Part shown: positions 31,614-39,782 of the stretch, piece after piece | How the letters are laid out: each line of letters opens with the position of its first letter | Position numbering within the stretch: position 1 is the stretch's first letter | Assembly (NCBI RefSeq): GCF_007988805.1 | Contig: NZ_BJUV01000008.1 | Location: forward strand, 1 to 64,000 | DNA from: Frigoribacterium faeni | GTDB taxonomy: Bacteria > Actinomycetota > Actinomycetes > Actinomycetales > Microbacteriaceae | Length of the DNA stretch: 64,000 nucleotides | Direction: 5' to 3' | Position numbers and translations under genes: made by a program | Notes under the pieces: generated by a model | Database searches by the model: none | Told to the model about the DNA's origin: nothing | What the model saw: the letters and a program-made list of their open reading frames with translations, nothing else

Positions 31614-31683
31614 GCTGATCGACTGGTCGGAAGATGCTCTTCGTGGCGCGACGAAGAGCATCTTCCGACCACTCGACCCCGTG
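31614..31683. repeat. 70-base hairpin repeat, copy B
   Basis: Same sequence as copy A with three changes. Here the stem is perfect over 19 bases: GGTCGGAAGATGCTCTTCG pairs with CGAAGAGCATCTTCCGACC around an 8-base loop, and extends to about 25 bases with one mismatch. It lies upstream of the FG-GAP gene and downstream of MarR. Confidence 0.85.
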
Positions 31684-31774
31684 GGGGTGCGGGTGCGGGC
31701 GCGACGATTGGCGCGAGGACGGGTGCGGGCGCGAGGACGGGTGCGGGTGCGGGCGCGTCCGGGCGCGAGCGGCG
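31684..31774. repeat. GC-rich microsatellite
   Basis: Units of GCGGGTGCGGGCGCG type, including GCGAGGACGGGTGCGGG at 31713-31729 and again at 31731-31747. It directly follows hairpin copy B and reaches the MarR stop. Replication slippage is a likely origin. Confidence 0.7.
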
Positions 31775-32266
31775 TCAGGCGAACTCGGCGCCGAGGATGC
31801 GCAGCAGCTCGGCGAGCTCCGCCTGCTGCTGGGCGGAGAGGACCTCGAGGGGCCCCCGTTCGACCTGCACGAGCAGGCTCATCGCGGCGTCCACGCGTTC
31901 GACGCCCGCGGGGGTGATGCGGATCAGGGCGGCGCGGCCGTCGCGCGGGTCGGAGTGCCGTTCGACCAGCGCGCGCTCCATCAGCCGGTCGAGGCGGTTC
32001 GTCATCGTGCCGCTGGTCACCATCGTCGCCGCGACCAGGTCCTTGGGCGAGAGCTGGAACGGGTCGCCCGCGCGACGCAGGGTCGACAGCACGTCGAACT
32101 CCCAGATCTCGAGGTCGGCGTGGCGGAACGCGTCGGCCCGCAGGCGGTCCAGACGCCGTGAGATGCGGCGCAGTCGCGAGAACACGTCGAGCGGCGCGAA
32201 GTCGATGTCGGGGCGCACCCGCGCCCAGGCGTCGATGATCAGGTCGACTTCGTCGCTGGTGGTCAC
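31775..32266 (-). CDS. MarR-family transcriptional regulator
   Basis: 163 residues from GTG 32266. Winged-helix core at about 45-115: LEIWEFDVLSTLRRAG, LSPKDLVAATMVTSGTMTNRLDRLMERALVERHSDPRDGRAALIRITPAG. The DPRDGR wing is typical of MarR. Targets unknown; it could regulate the neighbouring secreted-protein gene, but no palindrome proves it. An upstream extension has no support. Confidence 0.88.
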   Translation of the reverse strand: MTTSDEVDLIIDAWARVRPDIDFAPLDVFSRLRRISRRLDRLRADAFRHADLEIWEFDVLSTLRRAGDPFQLSPKDLVAATMVTSGTMTNRLDRLMERALVERHSDPRDGRAALIRITPAGVERVDAAMSLLVQVERGPLEVLSAQQQAELAELLRILGAEFA

Positions 32267-32358
32267 GGGTCGTCCAATCGGGTCGCGAGGCTCCCCACGA
32301 TCATGCCCCAGACTCCCCGTCGTCGCGTTCAGCCACGGGGTCGTGGGCCGGGACGCGC

Positions 32359-32396
32359 AGGAGGCGCGGCGCAGGGGATCCCGCACCGCGCCTCCT
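32359..32396. terminator. Terminator downstream of the galactanase gene
   Basis: AGGAGGCGCGGCGC (32359-32372) pairs with 32383-32396 with one mismatch, loop of ten bases. Same stem family as 2231-2272 and 26158-26198. Confidence 0.8.
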
Positions 32397-32404
32397 CGGC
32401 GGGA

Positions 32405-34093
32405 TCAGTCGGCCGCGTACTCGCGCAGGGCCGGCAGGGGGCGTCCGTCGAAGTCCCACATGGCCTGGTTCTCCCACGCGTTGCCCGAGGCGGGGTCGTC
32501 AGGGTCCCAGCCGGCGCCGTCGACGGCCGTCCAGGCGGGCTCCCACGCGACGACGCCGAGGCCGCGACCGCCGGGAGCCGACGCGACGACGTCCTGCACG
32601 GCCCGGAAGTTCGCGGCCTGCCCGGCGGGGGTCGCGGGGTAGCCCGGAGTCAGCATCGACGCCTCGGCGACGACGTTCTCCCACGTGTGGTCGGGGTCGT
32701 CCTGCAGCGTCCACGGGTACGAGGTCTCGACGACGAGGGCGTCGCGGTCGTAGCGGGCGCTCAGCGTCGTCACGGCCTCCTGCAGGTCGGCCAGGCTCCC
32801 GTGCCAGTACGAGTAGTACGACAGACCGATCAGGTCGAAGTCGACCCCGCGGGAGGTCGCCTCGTCGAACCACCAGGTGAGGCCGTCGATCCCGTTGTTG
32901 ATGTTCGTCAGGTGCAGCACGACGTCGGTCGACGCCGAGACCTCCTTCACCGCCGAGGCGCCGGCCTTCAGGAACATCGCGAGCTCGTCCCACTGCGCTC
33001 CGCTGATCCCGTCGCTCGGGTCGACGTCCCAGGTCTGGCCGAGCGGCCAGAGCATGCCCGGGTTGATCTCGTTGCCGACCTGGACGGCGTCGGCGGTGAT
33101 GCCCTCGGCGGCCAGGGCGTCGAGCACGCTGCGCGTATGGTCGTGGATCCGCTCGGCGACCTCGGGTGCCGAGAGCCCGACCCAGGCCTTCGGCATCGTC
33201 TGCGCGCCCGGGTCGGTCCACCGGTCGGAGTAGTGGAAGTCGACGAGCAGCCGCATCCCGGAGGCCTCGATGCGCTCGGCCATCCGGACGACGTCGTCCT
33301 GGTCGTTGTAGCCGTCGGTCGGGTCGACCCAGACCTTCAGCCGTGCCATGTTCGCGCCGTACGAGGCGAGCTGCTCGACGGCGTCGGCGGGACGCCCCTG
33401 CTCGTCGAGGTAGACCGCGCCCCGGTCCTCGTTGCGGGGCAGGCCCGAGAGGTCGGCGCCGCGGACGTCCCGGGTGACGCGACCGGGGGTGAAGGTCGCG
33501 TCGTCGATGCTCGCCCACGAGCCGGCCGCCCCCTCCGTGGCGAAGGTGAGCGTGCACTGCCGGTGCGTGACCTCGGCCGAGACCGAGAGGTGCAGCCAGC
33601 CGTCGTCCGACTCGGTCGAGGGGATCACGGTCGTCCCGGCCGCCGTGGTGCTCGATCCGGTGCCGCAGCCCGTGAGCGAGAGGCTGCTCGATCCGGCGGC
33701 GCCGCCGCTCGTCACCCAGGCGGAGAAGGTCCACCAGCCCGGCGCGACCTTCTTCAGCTTCTGCGTCGTCACGGCCCGGCCGTCCGCCGACAGGTGCTGC
33801 GTCAGCCGGGTCGGCGACTCGTGGCCGGAGCCCTCGAGCGTCGCCGTGCCGGTGCCCTTCGAGACCCAGCCCGACGTCCCCTCCTCGAAGCCCGGGTTCG
33901 CGACCGAGACGGCGGTTCCGGAGGCGCGGGTCGTCGTGCTCCCGTCGGCCGCGGTCGCAGGGGCGAGCGGCAGCAGACCTCCGCAGAGGAGGGCCGTGGC
34001 GACGGCCGCGCCGGTCGCCAGGGCGATCCGTCGCGACGACCTCGGCAGGTCCGGTCTCGGGTGGTGGGAGCGTGAGCGGTCGGTCGGCGTCAT
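32405..34093 (-). CDS. Secreted GH53 arabinogalactan endo-beta-1,4-galactanase
   Basis: 562 residues. Signal peptide about 1-55, long and Arg-rich with SRRIALATGAAVATALL. Residues 65-190 form a jelly-roll carbohydrate-binding-like domain (NPGFEEGTSGW). From 195 on it is GH53: GADLSGLP, NMARLKVWVDP, DFHYSDRWTDPGAQ. Acid/base E342 in VQVGNEINPG and nucleophile E456 in VVETSYPW. It cuts beta-1,4-galactan side chains of pectin outside the cell, which fits a plant-associated life. ATG 34093 with AAGGAGG upstream. Own promoter and operator candidate. Confidence 0.94.
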   Translation of the reverse strand: MTPTDRSRSHHPRPDLPRSSRRIALATGAAVATALLCGGLLPLAPATAADGSTTTRASGTAVSVANPGFEEGTSGWVSKGTGTATLEGSGHESPTRLTQHLSADGRAVTTQKLKKVAPGWWTFSAWVTSGGAAGSSSLSLTGCGTGSSTTAAGTTVIPSTESDDGWLHLSVSAEVTHRQCTLTFATEGAAGSWASIDDATFTPGRVTRDVRGADLSGLPRNEDRGAVYLDEQGRPADAVEQLASYGANMARLKVWVDPTDGYNDQDDVVRMAERIEASGMRLLVDFHYSDRWTDPGAQTMPKAWVGLSAPEVAERIHDHTRSVLDALAAEGITADAVQVGNEINPGMLWPLGQTWDVDPSDGISGAQWDELAMFLKAGASAVKEVSASTDVVLHLTNINNGIDGLTWWFDEATSRGVDFDLIGLSYYSYWHGSLADLQEAVTTLSARYDRDALVVETSYPWTLQDDPDHTWENVVAEASMLTPGYPATPAGQAANFRAVQDVVASAPGGRGLGVVAWEPAWTAVDGAGWDPDDPASGNAWENQAMWDFDGRPLPALREYAAD

Positions 34094-34128
34094 CGTGTCG
34101 TCCTCCTTGACGATCGCGGGCACGGGAC

Positions 34129-34142
34129 TGTGTGCGCTCCCA
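34129..34142 (-). promoter_or_regulatory. CebR/LacI-like operator candidate
   Basis: On the minus strand TGGGAGCGCACACA matches 12 of 14 bases of TGGGAGCGCTCCCA, the CebR-type LacI-family site of actinobacterial glycoside-hydrolase genes. It lies right after the -10 box, covering the expected transcription start of the GH53 gene. No LacI gene is in the window. Confidence 0.5.
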
Positions 34143-34171
34143 GTTCTAACACGGACACCACGGTCTGTGAA
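34143..34171 (-). promoter_or_regulatory. Promoter of the GH53 gene
   Basis: TTCACA (34166-34171), 17-base spacer, TAGAAC (34143-34148) on the minus strand, about 50 bases before ATG 34093. Confidence 0.6.
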
Positions 34172-34300
34172 CCCGAACGTGCCTTGATCTGCGGCGTCAG
34201 ATTGCGCTCGACGGCTGTTATCGATCCCAGAATGGCCCGCGCCTTCCGCGCTTTCGGCGAGTCGTGGCCGACGCGACCTTTTACACGGTCGTAACAAGAT

Positions 34301-34340
34301 GTATACGAAAGAGCGTGCTCGCGGCTGATTGTATTCAATC
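34301..34340 (+). promoter_or_regulatory. GntR-type operator candidates before the peptide operon
   Basis: ATGTATACGA, with the palindrome GTATAC at 34301-34306, and GATTGTATTCAATC (34327-34340) resemble the GT-AC palindromes often bound by FadR/FCD-type GntR proteins. ATCCAAT and ATTGGAT (34338-34344, 34357-34363) form a further inverted repeat before the ATG. The operon encodes such a regulator at 41420. Confidence 0.4.
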
Positions 34341-34368
34341 CAATCTGACCCCGAGCATTGGATCACGC

Positions 34369-36018
34369 ATGTCCCGCTCCCCGTTCCTCCGCCGTCGGGC
34401 GCTCGCGCTGCCCGCGGCCGCTCTCGGCCTCGTCCTCGCCGTCACGGGCTGCCAGGCCGTGCAGACCACCGAGACCTCCGACGCCAGCCGCGACGACGTC
34501 TCGACCGCCGCGATCGGCGACCAGACGATCGTCGAGGGCGGCGACCTCGTCATGGCGCTGTCGGCCGAGCCCGACCGGCTCGACCCGACCACCTCGTCGT
34601 CGCTGTACACCCGGTACGTCATGGAGACGATGTGCCAGAAGCTCTACGACATCGACGCCGACGGACAGATCGTGCCGATGCTCGCCACCGAGCTGCCCAC
34701 CGTCTCGGACGACGGCCTGACCGTGAGCTTCCCCGTGCGCACCGACGCCGAGTTCGCCGACGGCACCCCGCTCGACGCGGCCGCCGTCGTCACCACCCTG
34801 CAGCGCGGCCTCGACAAGGACGACTCGTCGCGCCGCAGCGAGCTGGGCCCGATCACCGACATCACCGCCGTCGACGACGAGACCGTCGAGATCGACTACT
34901 CCGAGCCCTTCGCCCCGCTGACGGCGGCCCTGGCCGACCGTGCCGGCATGGTCATGTCACCGACGGCGCTCGAGGCCGAGGGCGACGACTTCGGCGACGC
35001 CCCGGTCTGCGTCGGCCCGTTCAAGTTCGTCGAGCGCGTGCCGCAGACCTCGATCACGGTCGAGCGCGACCCGCTCTACTACGACGCCGAGAACGTGCAC
35101 TTCGACACCATCACCTACCGGATCATCACCGACGCGAGCATCCGCGCCGCCAACCTCCAGTCGGGCGACGTGCAGGTGGCCGACTCGATGTCGACCCAGG
35201 ACGTCGAGTCGCTGAAGGCCGACGACGCCCTCACCGTGCTCGAGGTCGGCTCGCTCGGCTACCAGGGGCTGACCGTCAACATCGGCAACCAGGACGGCGT
35301 CGGCACCGACCCCGTGCAGATCGACACGCCGCTCGCGAGCGACGCCACCGTGCGGCAGGCCCTGTCGATGTCGATCGACCGCGAGGCGCTCGTGGCGTCC
35401 ATCTTCGGCGGGCTCTACGATCCCGCCTGCTCGCCCATCTCGCCCGACAGTCCGTTCGCGACGGACGCCAGCGACGCCTGCCCGGAGTACGACCCCGAGG
35501 CGGCGAAGCAGCTGCTCGAGGACGCCGGCGTCGAGACCCCGCTCGCGATCGACATGCAGGTCAGCAACAACCCCGACACGGTCCGCTTCGCCCAGGCCCT
35601 CCAGGCCCAGGTGGCCGACGGCGGGTTCGACCTCACGATCACCCCGGTCGAGTACTCGACCCTGCTCGACGTGCAGACCCGCGGTGACTTCGAGGCCCTC
35701 CAGCTCGGCTGGTCGGGTCGCGTCGACCCGCACGGCAACACGTACAACTTCCTGTCGACGGGCGGCGGCAACAACTACAGCGGCTACAGCTCCGACGAGG
35801 TCGACGACCTGCTGACGCGTGCCGCGGCCACCAACGACGTCGAGGAGCGCGCCGACCTCTACGGCCAGGCGGTGGCCCAGGTGCAGGAGGACGACCCGAT
35901 CATCTACCTCTACCGCGTGCGGAGCCTCACCGCGCTGTCGAACGAGATCGCCGGCGTCTCCACCTACGCCGACGGCGTCGTCCGGCTCAGCAACGCCGCC
36001 TTCGTCGAGGCGAGCTGA
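34369..36018 (+). CDS. Peptide ABC transporter substrate-binding lipoprotein
   Basis: 549 residues. Lipobox ...LAVTGC28Q, so membrane-anchored outside. SBP_bac_5 family (DppA/OppA type): LDPTTSSSLYTRYVMETMCQKLYDID, LSMSIDREALVASIFGG and LQLGWSGRVDPHGN. First gene of the operon with dppB/dppC-like permeases, gamma-glutamyltransferase, a fused ATPase, GntR and acetamidase. No good ribosome site; a weak TTGGAT lies five bases before the ATG. Substrate inferred as gamma-glutamyl or other small peptides from its neighbours. Confidence 0.92.
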   Translation: MSRSPFLRRRALALPAAALGLVLAVTGCQAVQTTETSDASRDDVSTAAIGDQTIVEGGDLVMALSAEPDRLDPTTSSSLYTRYVMETMCQKLYDIDADGQIVPMLATELPTVSDDGLTVSFPVRTDAEFADGTPLDAAAVVTTLQRGLDKDDSSRRSELGPITDITAVDDETVEIDYSEPFAPLTAALADRAGMVMSPTALEAEGDDFGDAPVCVGPFKFVERVPQTSITVERDPLYYDAENVHFDTITYRIITDASIRAANLQSGDVQVADSMSTQDVESLKADDALTVLEVGSLGYQGLTVNIGNQDGVGTDPVQIDTPLASDATVRQALSMSIDREALVASIFGGLYDPACSPISPDSPFATDASDACPEYDPEAAKQLLEDAGVETPLAIDMQVSNNPDTVRFAQALQAQVADGGFDLTITPVEYSTLLDVQTRGDFEALQLGWSGRVDPHGNTYNFLSTGGGNNYSGYSSDEVDDLLTRAAATNDVEERADLYGQAVAQVQEDDPIIYLYRVRSLTALSNEIAGVSTYADGVVRLSNAAFVEAS

Positions 36019-36022
36019 CCCG

Positions 36023-36976
36023 ATGGCCCGCTACCTCCTCACCCGCCTCTGGCAGTCAGCGCTCACGCTCGTCCTGGCGTCGATCGTCGTGTTCGTCGGC
36101 GTCCGGCAGCTGCCAGGCGATCCGGCCCTCGCCCTGGCGGGTGAGGAGGCCTCGCCCGAGCGCGTCGCGGCCATCCGCGCCGACCTCGGTCTCGACGACT
36201 CGATCGTCGTGCAGTACCTGCGCTTCATCGGCGACTTCCTCCGCGGCGACTTCGGACAGTCGACCCGCACGGGCACGCCGGTCGCCGACCTGATCGCGGC
36301 GACCCTCCCCGTCACCCTGTGGCTGTCGCTCTACGCGATCGTCGTCGCCGTGATCGTCGGCGTCGCCCTGGGCGTCGTCGCCGAGCGCTACCGCGGCCGC
36401 TGGCCCGAGTGGATGGCCAACGCCGCCGCCCTGGTGGGGCTGAGCGTGCCGAACTTCTGGCTCGGCATCCTGGCCATCCTCTGGCTGGCCGTGGGTCTCG
36501 GGCTGTTCCCCGCCTCCGGCTACGTGCCGGTGAGCGTCGACCCGTTCCAGGCGCTCGTCCACCTGACCCTGCCGGCCCTCATCCTCGGCACCTCGCTCGC
36601 CGCCGTGATCATGCGGCAGACGCGGGCGTCGATGATCGAGACGATGAAGACCGACTACGTCCGGACGGCCCGGGCCAAGGGCCTCGGCCGGGGTCGGGTG
36701 CTGCTGCGCTACGGCCTGCGCAACTCGATGATCGTCGTCGTGACCATCGTCGGGCTGCAGCTCGGCGGACTCATCTCGGGCGCCGTCGTCACCGAGCGGA
36801 TCTTCGCCCTGCCCGGGTTCGGGAAGCTCACGCTCGACTCGGTGTTCACCCGCGACTACCCCGTCGTGCAGGCGGTGGTGCTCGTGATCACGCTGGGCTA
36901 CATCGTCATCAACCTCGTCGTCGACGTGCTGTACAGCGTCCTCAACCCGCGCATCCGAGTCGGAGGAGCCTCCTGA
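36023..36976 (+). CDS. Peptide ABC transporter permease (DppB type)
   Basis: 317 residues, six predicted membrane helices. Starts MARYLLTRLWQSALTLVLASIVVFVGVRQLPGDP, typical of DppB. The EAA loop that contacts the ATPase is DYVRTARAKGLGRGRVLLRYGLRN. Four bases after the lipoprotein gene; its stop overlaps the next start (TGATG). Confidence 0.94.
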   Translation: MARYLLTRLWQSALTLVLASIVVFVGVRQLPGDPALALAGEEASPERVAAIRADLGLDDSIVVQYLRFIGDFLRGDFGQSTRTGTPVADLIAATLPVTLWLSLYAIVVAVIVGVALGVVAERYRGRWPEWMANAAALVGLSVPNFWLGILAILWLAVGLGLFPASGYVPVSVDPFQALVHLTLPALILGTSLAAVIMRQTRASMIETMKTDYVRTARAKGLGRGRVLLRYGLRNSMIVVVTIVGLQLGGLISGAVVTERIFALPGFGKLTLDSVFTRDYPVVQAVVLVITLGYIVINLVVDVLYSVLNPRIRVGGAS

Positions 36977-37851
36977 TGACCGTCATCGAGACCCGCAGCG
37001 AGCTCGGCTCGGCCCGCGGCCGCGTCTGGGGTCAGCTGCGACGCAACCGCCTCGGCCTCACCGGCGGCGTCATGCTGCTCGTCGTGCTGCTGCTCGGCGT
37101 CCTGGCGCCGCTGATCGCACCGCACGGACCGACCGAGGTGAACTTCGACGCTCCGTTCCAGATGCCCGGCACCGTCGGCTACCTGCTCGGCACCGACGAC
37201 CTCGGCCGAGACATCCTCTCGCGCATGCTCCACGGCATCCGCGTCTCGCTCGTCGTCGGGGTGCTCAGCGTGCTCCTCGCCGTCGTCGTCGGCACCCCCC
37301 TCGGGCTGCTGGCCGGCTACTGGCGCTGGCTCGACGGGGTCATCTCGCGGCTCACCGACGTGATGCTCGCCTTCCCGTTCCTGATCATCGCCGTCGCGCT
37401 CGCGGCGATCAGCGGACCCAGCCTCGGCAACGCGGTGATCGCGCTCGGCATCGCCCAGATCCCGACCATGATCCGCGTGGTCCGCGGCGAGACCCTGCGC
37501 ATCGCGTCGACCGACTTCGTGCTCGGCGCCCGCACGATGGACGCCACCGGGCTGCGCGTGATCTTCACGCACGTGCTGCCGAACTGCGTGTCGGCGATCA
37601 TCGTGCAGGCCACGGTCATCATGCCGGTCGCGGTGATCGGCGAGGCGCTGCTGTCGTTCCTCGGACTGGGCATCCAGCCGCCGACGGCCAGTCTGGGGAT
37701 CATGCTCAGCGACGCGCAGCAGTACCTCGGACGGGCGCCGTTCGCGGCGGTCGTGCCGGGTCTCGCGATCGCGGTGATCTGCCTCGGCTTCAACCTGTTC
37801 GGCGATGCGCTGCGCGACGCGCTCGACCCGACCTCCAGCGAACGGACGTGA
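36976..37851 (+). CDS. Peptide ABC transporter permease (DppC type)
   Basis: 291 residues. Has LAPLIAPHGPTEVN, LGTDDLGRDILSRMLHGIRVSL and the EAA loop DFVLGARTMDATGLRVIFTHVLPN, as in DppC. Forms the membrane channel with the 36023 product. Its stop overlaps the gamma-glutamyltransferase start. Confidence 0.94.
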   Translation: MTVIETRSELGSARGRVWGQLRRNRLGLTGGVMLLVVLLLGVLAPLIAPHGPTEVNFDAPFQMPGTVGYLLGTDDLGRDILSRMLHGIRVSLVVGVLSVLLAVVVGTPLGLLAGYWRWLDGVISRLTDVMLAFPFLIIAVALAAISGPSLGNAVIALGIAQIPTMIRVVRGETLRIASTDFVLGARTMDATGLRVIFTHVLPNCVSAIIVQATVIMPVAVIGEALLSFLGLGIQPPTASLGIMLSDAQQYLGRAPFAAVVPGLAIAVICLGFNLFGDALRDALDPTSSERT

Positions 37852-39782
37852 CCCCTGTGACCTACACCGCGCCTCCCGCCTTCACCACCCGGCCCGACCT
37901 CGTCGGCACGTTCGGCATGACCGCGTCGACGCACTGGCTCGCCACGGCGTCGGCCCAGGCCGTCCTCGAGCGCGGCGGCAACGCCTTCGACGCGGCCGTC
38001 GCCGGGGCCTTCGTGCTGCACGTCGTCGAGCCCCATCTCAACGGCCCGGGCGGCGACCTCACGGCCGTGTTCGCGACCGCGGCCGACCCCGGCACCCCGA
38101 CGGTGCTGATGGGGCAGGGCCCGGCCCCCGCCGCCGCGACCGTCGAGCACTACCGGGCCGAGGGCCTCGAGCTGGTCCCGGGCTCGGGCGCCCTCGCCGC
38201 CGCCGTCCCCGGCGCCGTGGACGCCTGGCTGCTGCTGCTGCGCGACCACGGCACGTGGGAGCTCGGCGACGTCCTGGCCTACGCCGTCGGCTACGCCCGC
38301 GACGGCCACCCGATCACGGGCCGCGTGACCGAGACGATCGCGGCCGTCGCCGACCTCTTCGCCGAGCACTGGCCGACGTCGGCCGATCGCTGGCTCGTCG
38401 ACGGCCGCGCGCCGGCGCCGGGCGACCTCGTCACGAACCCGGCCTACGCCGCGGTGCTCGAGGGTCTCGTCGCCGCGGGCGGATCCGTGCCGACCGTCGA
38501 CGGAGACCGAGGAGGCGCGGCGCCGGTCGCCGACTCCGCCGCGACCACCCGAGAGGGCCGCATCGACGCCGCCCGCCTCGAGTGGGCCGAGGGTCTCGTC
38601 GCGCGGTCAATCGACGAGTTCGTGCGGACGCCGCACCGTCACTCGTCGGGCACGGACCACGCCGGGGTGATCCGGGCCTCCGACCTCGCGGGGTTCCGGG
38701 CCGGCGTCGAGCCGGCCGCCACGGTCGAGTTCCGCGGGCACACGATCGCCAAGACCGGCGCCTGGGGTCAGGGGCCCGCTCTGCTGCAGGTGCTGGCCCT
38801 CCTGGATCCGATGCCCGACGAGCTGCTCGACCCGTCGACCGCCGACGGCGCGCACGTGATCGTCGAGGCCCAGAAGCTGGCCATGGCCGACCGCGAGGCC
38901 TACTACGGCGACCGCGAGGTCCCGCTCGACCGGCTGCTGTCGGCCGAGTACGCCTCGGCGCGGCGCGAGCTGATCGGCGACCGCGCCTCGCTCGAGCTGC
39001 GTCCCGGCGACGTCGTCCCGGGCGCCGCCCGACTGGCGACGCTGCGCACCGAGTACGTCGCCCCCGGGCTCGACGGGCCGGTCGCCGGCGTCGGCGAGCC
39101 GACCGTGGGCTCGTTCGCCGAGACGCCGGCCGACGTCGCGGCGGCCGACGACTCCGCCGCGGGCGAGCCCGTCGTCGAGCCGACCGGCGTCACCCGGGGC
39201 GACACCTGCCACATCGACGTCGTCGACCGCTGGGGCAACATCGTCTCGGCGACCCCGTCGGGCGGCTGGCTGCAGTCGTCGCCGACGATCCCCGCGCTCG
39301 GGTTCTGCCTCGGCAGCCGACTGCAGATGGCCTGGCTCGAGGAGGGCACGGCGTCGACCCTCGAGCCGGGCCGCCGCCCCCGCACGACCCTGACCCCGAC
39401 CCTCGTGCTGCGCGACGGTCAGGCGGTCGTCGCGCTCGGCTCGCCGGGCGGCGACCAGCAGGACCAGTGGCAGCTGCTCTACCTGCTCCGCACGATCGTC
39501 GGCGGGTACACGCCCCAGCAGGCCATCGACGCGCCGGCGCTGCACACGACGTCGTTCCCCGGGTCGTTCTGGCCGCGCACCTGGACCCCCGGCGGCGTCG
39601 TCGTCGAGGACCGCCTGGGCGACGACGTGATCGCCGGGCTCGAGGCCCGCGGCCACCGGATCACCCGGTCGGGCGACTGGTCGCTCGGCCGGCTGTCGAG
39701 CGTCACCCGAGACCCCGCGACGGGCGTGCTGTCCGCCGCCGCCAACCCCCGAGGAGCCCAGGCCTATGCCGCAGGACGCTGA
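37848..39782 (+). CDS. Gamma-glutamyltransferase family protein
   Basis: 644 residues, YwrD-like GGT. An Ntn-hydrolase: it should cut itself before T453 (TRGDT453CHIDVVDRWGN), freeing the nucleophilic threonine. GGNAFDAAVA and HLNGPGGDL near the start and TPSGGWLQSSPTIPALGFCLGSRLQM after the cut are conserved. No signal peptide is obvious, so it probably acts in the cytoplasm on imported gamma-glutamyl compounds. GTG start overlaps the previous stop as GTGA. A segment at about 215-240 contains the GAGGAGGCGCGG motif (38509-38520) and looks like an insert relative to the family. Confidence 0.9.
   Translation: MTPVTYTAPPAFTTRPDLVGTFGMTASTHWLATASAQAVLERGGNAFDAAVAGAFVLHVVEPHLNGPGGDLTAVFATAADPGTPTVLMGQGPAPAAATVEHYRAEGLELVPGSGALAAAVPGAVDAWLLLLRDHGTWELGDVLAYAVGYARDGHPITGRVTETIAAVADLFAEHWPTSADRWLVDGRAPAPGDLVTNPAYAAVLEGLVAAGGSVPTVDGDRGGAAPVADSAATTREGRIDAARLEWAEGLVARSIDEFVRTPHRHSSGTDHAGVIRASDLAGFRAGVEPAATVEFRGHTIAKTGAWGQGPALLQVLALLDPMPDELLDPSTADGAHVIVEAQKLAMADREAYYGDREVPLDRLLSAEYASARRELIGDRASLELRPGDVVPGAARLATLRTEYVAPGLDGPVAGVGEPTVGSFAETPADVAAADDSAAGEPVVEPTGVTRGDTCHIDVVDRWGNIVSATPSGGWLQSSPTIPALGFCLGSRLQMAWLEEGTASTLEPGRRPRTTLTPTLVLRDGQAVVALGSPGGDQQDQWQLLYLLRTIVGGYTPQQAIDAPALHTTSFPGSFWPRTWTPGGVVVEDRLGDDVIAGLEARGHRITRSGDWSLGRLSSVTRDPATGVLSAAANPRGAQAYAAGR

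Noticed and set aside
30390-31683. Transposon or integron reading of the paired hairpins
   Set aside because: No transposase or integrase gene and no clear target-site duplication are visible; reported only as a duplicated hairpin.
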